DNA from: Allopontixanthobacter confluentis
GTDB lineage: Bacteria; Pseudomonadota; Alphaproteobacteria; Sphingomonadales; Sphingomonadaceae
Direction: 5' to 3'
Length of the DNA: 64,000 bases
NCBI RefSeq assembly: GCF_009827615.1
Contig: NZ_WTYU01000001.1
Location: forward strand, 1,013,001-1,077,000
Positions 26,540-33,878 of this stretch are shown in pieces; the first letter of the stretch is position 1; every line of letters begins with the position of its first letter. The notes beneath the pieces were generated by a model. The model searched no databases, had not been told where the DNA came from, and worked only from the letters and a program-made list of their open reading frames with translations. Position numbers and translations under genes: made by a program.

Positions 26540-28176
26540 GCGAAACCGTCCCGGCCACCCAGGCTGAACCCACAGAACGCGAAATCAGGCTGGTCATCGC
26601 GGCATCATCTGCCGGTACGATTTTCGAATGGTATGATTTCTTCATTTACGGCACGCTTGCCAGCCTGATTGGCGCGGCTTTCTTCCCGTCTGACAACGTA
26701 ACATTGCAATTGTTGCTGGTGTGGGCCGGATTTGCCGTTGGCTTCGGCTTTCGTCCGCTGGGCGCAGTGCTGTTTGGCTATCTGGGTGACCGGCTGGGGC
26801 GCAAATACACGTTTCTGGTAACCGTCACGCTGATGGGCATTGCCACGGCCGGGGTCGGGCTGATCCCCAGTGCGGCAAGCATCGGCATTGCAGCGCCCGC
26901 CATCGTGATCCTGCTGCGGGTCTTGCAGGGCCTTGCGCTGGGCGGTGAATATGGCGGTGCAGCCATCTATGTTGCGGAACATGCGCCAGCGGAAAAGCGC
27001 GGCTTTTATACCAGCTTCATCCAGGCCAGTGTCGTCGGCGGGTTTGTCCTCAGCATCATCGTGGTGCTGACGTGCCGCTTCTTCATATCGCCGCAAGATT
27101 TTGCCGCGTGGGGCTGGCGGATGCCGTTCCTCTTGTCCATCGTCCTTCTGTTCATTTCCTTGTGGATGCGCCTCAAACTTTCCGAAAGCCCTGTGTTCAA
27201 GGCGATGAAGGAAGCGGGCGAGATGGCCAAAAACCCCTTTGTCGAAAGTTTCACCTATCCGGGGAACAAGAAGCGCATATTTGTCGCCCTGTTCGGCATC
27301 AGCGGCATTCTTACCACCATCTGGTATACGGCATTTTTCTCCGGCCTGTCCTTCCTGCGTGGGCCCATGCGGCTTGATGAAGGCGTGACCGAAGTGATCG
27401 TGCTGGTTGCCGGGCTGATTTCCATGAGCTTTTACATTCTGGTCGGCCGCTGGTCTGACCGGGTTGGGCGCAAGAAACCCATCATCATCGGCGCGATTGC
27501 CACGCTGGTATTGCTGTTTCCGATTTTCTGGGGACTTGGCGCGTTGAGCAATCCGGGCCTGACTGCCAGCGCGCGCGATGCGCCAATCGTGGTTATCGGC
27601 ACGGATTGCGATTATGATCCGCTCGCCAGCAAGCAAGCGACAGAGTGCGGCCGCATGCTGGGCGATCTGACCGCGCTGGGCGTTTCCTATACCGTCGATG
27701 ACACTGCACAAGGCCCGCTGGCAGAACAGATGGCATCGCCCATCATCATTGGCGACAAGATCCACAGCTACGCCGGGCTGACAGACGAAATGCGCAAAGC
27801 AAATGTGCAAGGCTGGCTGGAAGAGCAAGGTTATGACTTCGCCAGAAAGATACCCTCGCCCGCCAATCTGATTGGCATCATCGCCCTGCTGTGCGCGCTG
27901 GGCGTGTTGTCAGCACTGACTTATGGTTCGGTGGCCGCATTGCTGACAGAAATGTTTCCGCCGCAAATCCGCTACAGTTCCATGTCCATCCCCTATCACA
28001 TCGGGGCAGGCTATCTGGGCGGGTTTTTGCCGCTCATCGCGGGCTATATCGTTGCGACCACCGGCAATGCCTATGCCGGGCTATGGTATACGTGGGTGAT
28101 CGTGGCATTCGGGCTGCTGGTGGCATGGTGGGGCATCCCCAATGGCCCGCCGCGCGATTTTGAACCTGATGCCTGA
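26536..28176 (+). CDS. MFS transporter, MHS (ProP/ShiA-like) family
   Basis: The 546-residue transporter starts with the MHS-family hallmark AGTIFEWYDFFIYGTLAS, followed by the GYLGDRLGRKY loop and LQGLALGGEYGGAAIYVAEH. About 12 membrane segments are expected. Residues about 338-443 form a non-membrane insertion (from DAPIVVIGTDCDYDP to FARKIPSPANL) that breaks the C-terminal bundle and is probably periplasmic. Family members move osmolytes, dicarboxylates or aromatic acids with protons; the substrate here is unknown. The start lies in an ATGA overlap with a minicistron. Its stop is inside the first codons of alr (8-nt overlap). Confidence 0.9.
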   Translation: MSETVPATQAEPTEREIRLVIAASSAGTIFEWYDFFIYGTLASLIGAAFFPSDNVTLQLLLVWAGFAVGFGFRPLGAVLFGYLGDRLGRKYTFLVTVTLMGIATAGVGLIPSAASIGIAAPAIVILLRVLQGLALGGEYGGAAIYVAEHAPAEKRGFYTSFIQASVVGGFVLSIIVVLTCRFFISPQDFAAWGWRMPFLLSIVLLFISLWMRLKLSESPVFKAMKEAGEMAKNPFVESFTYPGNKKRIFVALFGISGILTTIWYTAFFSGLSFLRGPMRLDEGVTEVIVLVAGLISMSFYILVGRWSDRVGRKKPIIIGAIATLVLLFPIFWGLGALSNPGLTASARDAPIVVIGTDCDYDPLASKQATECGRMLGDLTALGVSYTVDDTAQGPLAEQMASPIIIGDKIHSYAGLTDEMRKANVQGWLEEQGYDFARKIPSPANLIGIIALLCALGVLSALTYGSVAALLTEMFPPQIRYSSMSIPYHIGAGYLGGFLPLIAGYIVATTGNAYAGLWYTWVIVAFGLLVAWWGIPNGPPRDFEPDA

Positions 28177-29224
28177 ACTTCCGCCACCAACATTACGGCT
28201 GCGGCTGGATGCTGATGCACTGGCCAGCAACTGGCGTGTGCTGGATGCCATGTCGGGCACGGCTGCTGCGGGGGCGGCGGTCAAGGCCGATGCCTATGGA
28301 CTTGGCGTGGACCAGGTTTTGCCGGCGCTGCGCGGTGCGGGCGCACAGGATTTCTTCGTCGCACATTGGAGCGAGGTGCCGGATGTGACTGCCCATGTGC
28401 CGCCGGCTCAATTGTCGGTCCTGCATGGGCCAGTCCACCGCCAGGATGCAGATTATGCGCGGCAGACAGGGGTGCGTCCCGTCATCAACAGCCTTGATCA
28501 GGCAGGTTTGTGGCTGGCTGGCGGAGGCGGCCCGTGCGATCTGATGATCGACACCGGGATCAACCGTCTGGGCGTCGCCATGCATGACATTCACGACGCC
28601 GTTCTGGCGCGGCTGGATGTGGTCACGCTGATGTCGCATCTTGCATCGGCAGATGAAGACAGCGCCTTCAACGAAGCCCAGCTTGGCCGTTTCAGAACTG
28701 CTGCTGCAGCAATTCCGGCCCGGCGGCGCAGTTTTGCCAACAGTGCCGGCATCGCTTTGGGCGCCGACTATGCCTTTGATCTCACCAGGCCAGGGCTTGC
28801 CCTTTATGGCGGCGTGCCCCGCGCTGAAATGGCCGGCACAATCCGCCAGGTTGCCTGGCCGCAGGCAGCGATTATCCAGCGCCGCCAGCTTCAGGCGGGC
28901 GATAGTGTAGGCTATAACGCCACTTTCACTGCGGACCGCCCCATGGTGGCCGGGGTAATTTCGCTCGGCTATGCCGACGGCTATCTCAGATGCTGGTCGG
29001 GCAAGGGCGCGCTGAAATCGGGCGATGCCATGCTGCCTTTACTGGGCAAGGTTTCGATGGACATGGTCGTAGTCGATCTTGGCAATGCATCGCATCTTCG
29101 CGAAGGGGACTGGGTGGATGTGCCGTATGATCTGCACCAGGCATCCGTTACCAGCGGTCTTTCGCAATATGAATTACTGACCGGGCTGGGCCGGCGTTTC
29201 CGCCGCAAATTTCAACAGGGGTGA
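28169..29224 (+). CDS. alr: Alanine racemase
   Basis: The 351-residue PLP enzyme makes D-alanine for peptidoglycan. Lys39 in AAVKADAYGLG binds PLP, and Tyr249 in SVGYNATF is the second catalytic base. LTRPGLALYGG, ISLGYADGY and GKVSMDMVVVDL are further family marks. ATG 28169 overlaps the transporter stop by 8 nt. It is preferred over codon 28142, which lies well inside the upstream gene. A linked role with the transporter (for example amino acid supply) is possible but unproven. Confidence 0.95.
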   Translation: MPELPPPTLRLRLDADALASNWRVLDAMSGTAAAGAAVKADAYGLGVDQVLPALRGAGAQDFFVAHWSEVPDVTAHVPPAQLSVLHGPVHRQDADYARQTGVRPVINSLDQAGLWLAGGGGPCDLMIDTGINRLGVAMHDIHDAVLARLDVVTLMSHLASADEDSAFNEAQLGRFRTAAAAIPARRRSFANSAGIALGADYAFDLTRPGLALYGGVPRAEMAGTIRQVAWPQAAIIQRRQLQAGDSVGYNATFTADRPMVAGVISLGYADGYLRCWSGKGALKSGDAMLPLLGKVSMDMVVVDLGNASHLREGDWVDVPYDLHQASVTSGLSQYELLTGLGRRFRRKFQQG

Positions 29225-29227
29225 TTT

Positions 29228-29275
29228 TGTTGCACTGCACATGCTGCACCTGCTAATACAGCATCAATTGCAACA
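29228..29275 (+). promoter_or_regulatory. Nested inverted repeats upstream of phaR
   Basis: TGTTGCA (29228-29234) pairs with TGCAACA (29269-29275). Inside it ATGCTG (29241-29246) pairs with CAGCAT (29259-29264). The segment is rich in TGCA and CTGC steps, as reported for PhaR operators. It ends just before the GAGG ribosome binding site, so it could be an autoregulatory operator or an RNA structure. Confidence 0.5.
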
Positions 29276-29288
29276 TGAGGTAATCTCG

Positions 29289-29843
29289 ATGGCCAAGCGC
29301 GATCCCAAAGACGGCGATACCGTCATCATCAAGAAATACGCCAATCGCCGCCTGTATAATACCAGTTCGTCCAGCTACATCACGCTGGACGATCTTTCGA
29401 AAATGACGCGCGACGGAACGGATTTCAAAGTGGTCGATGCCAAGACCGGCGATGACATTACCCATTCAATCCTGACACAGATCATCATGGAAGAAGAAGC
29501 CAGCGGCGAACATATGCTGCCGGTCAGTTTCCTGCGTGAACTGATTTCGATGTATGGCAATTCCATGCAATCAGTGATGCCGCATTATCTGGAAGCGGCG
29601 ATGACCAATTTTCGCGCCAACCAGAGCAAATTGCATGATGCGTTTCGCAAGGGCATCGGCACCAATCCGCTGGCCAAGCTGGCAGAGACCAACATTGCCA
29701 TCATGCGCGCTGCCACGCAGGCGTTCATCCCTGACACCGCGAAGCCGGATGATGCGGAAGAACCGGCAAAGAAAGACGAACTGGCAGCCTTGCGCGAGCA
29801 AATGGCCGCCATGCAGAAAAAACTGGACGAGCTGGGCAGTTAA
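29289..29843 (+). CDS. phaR: Polyhydroxyalkanoate synthesis regulator PhaR
   Basis: The 184-residue protein has the PHB accumulation regulator N-terminal DNA-binding domain (IIKKYANRRLYNTSSSSYIT, about residues 12-31, then DDLSKMTRDG) and the central domain with SFLRELISMYGNSMQ. The C-terminus is a short coiled coil. PhaR binds both DNA and polyhydroxybutyrate and represses phasin and its own gene. No pha biosynthesis gene is in the window. ATG 29289 has GAGG at 29277-29280; a frame open from 29241 lacks the family's MAKRDP start. Nested inverted repeats precede it. Confidence 0.93.
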   Translation: MAKRDPKDGDTVIIKKYANRRLYNTSSSSYITLDDLSKMTRDGTDFKVVDAKTGDDITHSILTQIIMEEEASGEHMLPVSFLRELISMYGNSMQSVMPHYLEAAMTNFRANQSKLHDAFRKGIGTNPLAKLAETNIAIMRAATQAFIPDTAKPDDAEEPAKKDELAALREQMAAMQKKLDELGS

Positions 29844-29935
29844 TCACCCGCATACCGTCTTGCCAGACTTGATTTACCCAACGATTTAGTTGCCCGAACG
29901 AAACTTCGCATATCCAGCCCAGAACAGGAATTATT

Positions 29936-31477
29936 GTGTCCAATATCCGTCACGCACTGTCCGCGCGCCGCGCCGACGACTTCGCCCAGTGGTATCAGGA
30001 AGTCATCACCGCCGCCGATCTGGCCGAGGAATCTGGTGTGCGTGGGTGCATGGTCATCAAGCCATGGGGATATGGCATCTGGGAACGAATCCAGCGGCTG
30101 ATGGATGACCGGATCAAGGCCACTGGCCATGAAAACTGCTATTTCCCGATTTTCATTCCGCTTTCCAATTTCGAACGCGAAGCGGCTCATGTCGAAGGGT
30201 TCGCCAAGGAAATGGCCGTGGTCACGCATCACCGGCTGATTGCGGACGGCAAGGGCGGCCTCATTCCCGACCCGGAAGCAAAGCTGGAAGAACCGCTGGT
30301 CGTCCGGCCCACATCCGAAACAATTATCGGCGATGCGATGGCGCGCTGGGTGCAAAGCTGGCGGGACCTGCCGCTGCTCACCAATCAATGGGCCAATGTC
30401 GTGCGCTGGGAAATGCGCACCCGCATGTTCCTGCGGACCAGCGAATTCCTGTGGCAGGAAGGCCATACTGCGCATGAAGATGCCGCCAGCGCGCAGGAAC
30501 ACACCCTGCGGATGCTCGAAGTGTATCGGGCCTGCGCTGAAAATGATCTGGCGCTGCCAGTGATTGCTGGCGAAAAGCCTGAAAACGAGCGTTTCCCCGG
30601 CGCGGTTGAAACGTGGTCCATCGAAGCGATGATGCAGGACGGCAAGGCATTGCAGGCCGGCACATCACACTATCTTGGCACAAATTTCGCCAAGGCTTCG
30701 GGCATCCAATATCAGGACCGCGAGGGCAGCCAGCAATATTGCCACACCACCAGCTGGGGCGTTTCCACCCGCCTGATCGGCGGGATCATCATGGTCCATG
30801 GTGACGATGATGGTTTGCGCGTGCCGCCCGCAATCGCTCCGCATCAGGTCATCATCCTGCCCATGCTGCGGGACAAGGAAGGCGACGACGAACTGCTCGC
30901 CTATTGCGAAGAATTGCGCGCAGCCATCGCGGCCACTTCCACCTTGGGCGAGAAAACCCGTGTTCTGCTGGATAAAAAGCCGGGCAAGGCTGCTGCAAAG
31001 CGCTGGGACTGGGTGCGCAAGGGCGCGCCTGTCATTCTGGAAATCGGCGGGCGCGATATGGAAAATGGCACAGTCAGCCTGCTGCGCCGCGACCGGTTGT
31101 GGGCTGAAAATGGCAAGCCCGATTTTGCCACCCCCACACGTGATGACGCGGCTGCTTCGCTTCCCACCATGCTCGAAGACATTCAGAAAAACCTGTTCGA
31201 CCAGGCCGCAAAGCGCAGGGATGACAATATCACCCGCGGCATTACCGATATGGCCGCGCTAGCAGATTTCTACAGCAGCGAAAAACGCTATCCCGGCTGG
31301 GTGGAAGTCCAATGGTCGAAGCCGACCGGCGCTGCCCTTGATACGGTGGTCGAAAAACTGAAGTCTCTCAAACTGACTGTGCGCAATGTGCCGATCGACA
31401 GCGAACCTGCTGACGGCACCTGCATTTTTACCGGGGAACCGGCAGTTGAGCGGATCTTCGTCGCAAGAGCCTATTAA
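29936..31477 (+). CDS. proS: Proline-tRNA ligase, type 3
   Basis: The 513-residue enzyme is the shorter, eukaryote/archaeal-like ProS, without the editing insertion of the E. coli type. Class II motifs are visible: CMVIKPWGYGIWERIQ, ENCYFPIFIPLSNF, VVRPTSETIIGDAMARW, RWEMRTRMFLRTSEFLWQEG and GGIIMVHGDDDGLRVPPAIA. It charges tRNA-Pro. The start is GTG 29936 with AGGA 7 nt before it. It is a single gene between phaR and a peptidase gene. Confidence 0.95.
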   Translation: MSNIRHALSARRADDFAQWYQEVITAADLAEESGVRGCMVIKPWGYGIWERIQRLMDDRIKATGHENCYFPIFIPLSNFEREAAHVEGFAKEMAVVTHHRLIADGKGGLIPDPEAKLEEPLVVRPTSETIIGDAMARWVQSWRDLPLLTNQWANVVRWEMRTRMFLRTSEFLWQEGHTAHEDAASAQEHTLRMLEVYRACAENDLALPVIAGEKPENERFPGAVETWSIEAMMQDGKALQAGTSHYLGTNFAKASGIQYQDREGSQQYCHTTSWGVSTRLIGGIIMVHGDDDGLRVPPAIAPHQVIILPMLRDKEGDDELLAYCEELRAAIAATSTLGEKTRVLLDKKPGKAAAKRWDWVRKGAPVILEIGGRDMENGTVSLLRRDRLWAENGKPDFATPTRDDAAASLPTMLEDIQKNLFDQAAKRRDDNITRGITDMAALADFYSSEKRYPGWVEVQWSKPTGAALDTVVEKLKSLKLTVRNVPIDSEPADGTCIFTGEPAVERIFVARAY

Positions 31478-31551
31478 GCACGAACAAATCCATCGCCGGG
31501 GAGGCGGTCGCCACTTGCCAAGCATACCACTTGCATGGTCAAAGCGGCACC

Positions 31552-32955
31552 ATGAAAAACATCCTCCTCGGCGCCGCCGCTTTCCTCTGTGCCACGCCCC
31601 TTTGCGCGAATGCCGCAAACGCTGAAGACGCACAGGCTGCAGATACAAGGCCTGCAGATGCAAGGCCCGCAGACGCAAAGCCTGAAGAGAGCGTGTCGGA
31701 AGACCGCCTCCGCGCTGATATCGATGCGTTGGTGGGCTTTGGCACGCGCCACACAATGTCAGTGCAGGACCACCCCACGCGCGGCATTGGCGCTGCACGG
31801 CGCTGGGGGGAAAATGAATTTCGCAAGGTGAGCGCGGCGTGTGGCGGCTGCCTTGAAATAGCTCTGCCGGAACGCATGGTCGAAGGCCGCCGCATTGCCG
31901 AGCCCACCAAGCTCGTCAATGTTGTCGCCATCCAGCGCGGCACCCAGCGCCCCAATGAAGTCATTATCGTACAGGGCCATATCGACAGCCGCGTAACCGA
32001 TGTGCTGGATGCCACCAGCGATGCGCCCGGCGCGAATGACGATGGTTCAGGCACGGCGCTGGTCGTGGAAGCGGCCCGCGCACTTTCGGGCCGGAAATAT
32101 CCTGCCACCATTGTCTATGCTCTGCTTTCCGGTGAAGAACAGGGCCTTTATGGCGGCACGCTGATGGCCGATTATGCCCAGGCGCAGGGCTGGACTGTAA
32201 AAGCCGTGCTCAACAACGATATCGTCGGCGGCAGCTGCGGGTCGGATGGCTATTGTGATGACAGCCATGTCCGCGTTTTTTCAGAAGGCCCGCGCGCGGA
32301 TGCCACTGATGGCCTGCGGGCAGCCATGCGCCGCAATGGCGGCGAGAATGATAGCCCCAGCCGCAATCTTTCCCGCTGGATTGACCAATTGGCCGATGAA
32401 GATGCCAGCGGGCTGGATGTCCGGCAAATCTGGCGGACCGACCGCATGGGCAGGGGCGGGGACCAACTGCCATTTCTCGACAAGGGCTTCCCCGCGGTGC
32501 GCTTTTCCGTTGCGGTAGAGGATTACGACCATCAGCATCAGGACCTGCGCATGGAAAATGGCACAAGCTACGGCGACACAGCCGCTGAGATGGACTTCGC
32601 TTATCTGGCCAAGGTCACCCGGCTGAACATCCGCGCGATTGAACGTCTGGCAAAGGCTCCAATGCCGCCGGCGCCAGCGGCCGAAGCGGCGGTGCAGACC
32701 TTTACCACCATAAGCTGGGATGAAGTGCCCGGCGCAACCGGCTATTCAATCTGGAAACGGGCGACCGACAATCCGCAGTGGGAGGAAAAGCCGGTAATCG
32801 AAAATGTGGTCGCCACCAGCGCAAATCTGGAAGGTGTGCGCGGCGACGACTGGTTTTTCGGTGTCAGTGCCCGTTCGGCTGAAGGGGCGATGAGCCCGAT
32901 TGCCAGTGCGGTGCCCGGCGGCGCGTTCCGGCCGTTGCCCAGTCCTGCGGATTAA
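31552..32955 (+). CDS. Secreted M28 family metallopeptidase
   Basis: The 467-residue protein has a signal peptide (about residues 1-24), a low-complexity segment of repeated PADAR/K units, and a zinc aminopeptidase-like M28 domain. Metal ligands can be read in VQGHIDSR, GANDDGSG and SGEEQGLYGG, with a later His in DYDHQHQD. A C-terminal fibronectin-like domain (about residues 375-460, with ISWDEVPGATGYSIWK) follows. It probably cleaves peptides in the periplasm or outside. ATG 31552 is chosen because it starts the signal peptide. The stop overlaps that of the convergent gene by 2 nt. Confidence 0.9.
   Translation: MKNILLGAAAFLCATPLCANAANAEDAQAADTRPADARPADAKPEESVSEDRLRADIDALVGFGTRHTMSVQDHPTRGIGAARRWGENEFRKVSAACGGCLEIALPERMVEGRRIAEPTKLVNVVAIQRGTQRPNEVIIVQGHIDSRVTDVLDATSDAPGANDDGSGTALVVEAARALSGRKYPATIVYALLSGEEQGLYGGTLMADYAQAQGWTVKAVLNNDIVGGSCGSDGYCDDSHVRVFSEGPRADATDGLRAAMRRNGGENDSPSRNLSRWIDQLADEDASGLDVRQIWRTDRMGRGGDQLPFLDKGFPAVRFSVAVEDYDHQHQDLRMENGTSYGDTAAEMDFAYLAKVTRLNIRAIERLAKAPMPPAPAAEAAVQTFTTISWDEVPGATGYSIWKRATDNPQWEEKPVIENVVATSANLEGVRGDDWFFGVSARSAEGAMSPIASAVPGGAFRPLPSPAD
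31624..31683. repeat. 15-bp tandem repeat inside the M28 gene
   Basis: Units start at 31624, 31639, 31654 and 31669; the third reads GCAGATGCAAGGCCC. They encode repeated PADAR/PADTR/PADAK in the linker after the signal peptide, and being 15 bp they keep the frame when copy number changes. Confidence 0.8.
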
Positions 32956-33785
32956 AGGCTGCCCAGCCATAATCTGCCCAGTTCTTCGTCCACCCAGTCC
33001 GCAGCAAACGGATCAAGGCCGGAGCCGGGATAAAAGCAGAATTCGCCAAATAGCGGAGTGCGGTCCAATTCATAAAAATCGACCCGCGCAAATGAAAACC
33101 CGCGAGCCAGCGTCTCTGCCGCTTCCAACATGGCATTGAGGCTGCGGGGCCTTTTCGGGCCTTCAGCATTCGATGGGACAAGCTGCCGGTAGTCGCGGTC
33201 ATGCAATATCCAGCGGTGATCGCCTGCGCGATCCTGGTGGACCTGCACATGGGTTGCCACGCCGCCAAAGACATAAATCTTGTAATCCACCGGCAAGGTA
33301 TCGCCGCCAATCATCTTTTCCGCCAGCAAACCGCGCGGCACATCGCGGTAACACCATTCGTCCAGCCAGAAGCCATAAGGCTGCGCGGTCCATTTATCGG
33401 CCAGTTTGCGGAGCCCAGCCCATTCCTTGCGTGTCGGGGCCGTGCGAATGGCGCGATATTGATTGCAGCCGTGCCGGGCCTTCAGCATCGCTGGTTCTGA
33501 CAGGGGGCTGGCTGGCGGCAGCACGTCGCCCTGCCATAAAGTCGGAACTGTCCATTCCGCGCCCAGCAGATCAGCCGCTGCAGCCTTTGCAGCGATCTTG
33601 TCGGACAGAACCACCATCCGAGGGTCACGATCGAATAATTTTCGCATCTGGACCAGTTCTGTGAAGCGTACCGGATCATCCAGATTCGCCATGCGACCAT
33701 GACGCCACAAATAAGTCAGCTGTATCCGCAGACGCGCAATATCGAGGAGCTTTTGCCCCGGCTGATCAAGCGCGATGGAATGCAT
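32952..33785 (-). CDS. TupA-like ATP-grasp protein
   Basis: The 277-residue protein resembles the TupA-like ATP-grasp family, which attaches amino acids or related groups to cell-surface polymers. It shows VVLSDKIAAK, a Lys in EPAMLKARHGCNQY, EWCYRDVPRGLLAEKMIG, VDYKIYVFGGVATHVQVHQD, and the C-terminal FARVDFYELDRTPLFGEFCF with metal and ATP ligands. No polysaccharide or teichuronic-acid genes surround it. ATG 33785 is the most plausible start; a longer frame to 34217 runs over rnr on the other strand. It is divergent from rnr. Confidence 0.8.
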   Translation of the reverse strand: MHSIALDQPGQKLLDIARLRIQLTYLWRHGRMANLDDPVRFTELVQMRKLFDRDPRMVVLSDKIAAKAAAADLLGAEWTVPTLWQGDVLPPASPLSEPAMLKARHGCNQYRAIRTAPTRKEWAGLRKLADKWTAQPYGFWLDEWCYRDVPRGLLAEKMIGGDTLPVDYKIYVFGGVATHVQVHQDRAGDHRWILHDRDYRQLVPSNAEGPKRPRSLNAMLEAAETLARGFSFARVDFYELDRTPLFGEFCFYPGSGLDPFAADWVDEELGRLWLGSL

Positions 33786-33878
33786 AATCGCCAAATCCGC
33801 CGCGAATGGTCTGGTTCCCCGACATTCGCCGCTCGCTGAGCATTGCCCCGGCAGCGCGAACACCCCATATGGCAATCC

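Noticed and set aside
26605-27828. A 407-codon frame antisense to the MFS gene
   Set aside because: Rich in Gln, Arg and His with no domain; typical antisense of a membrane-protein gene.
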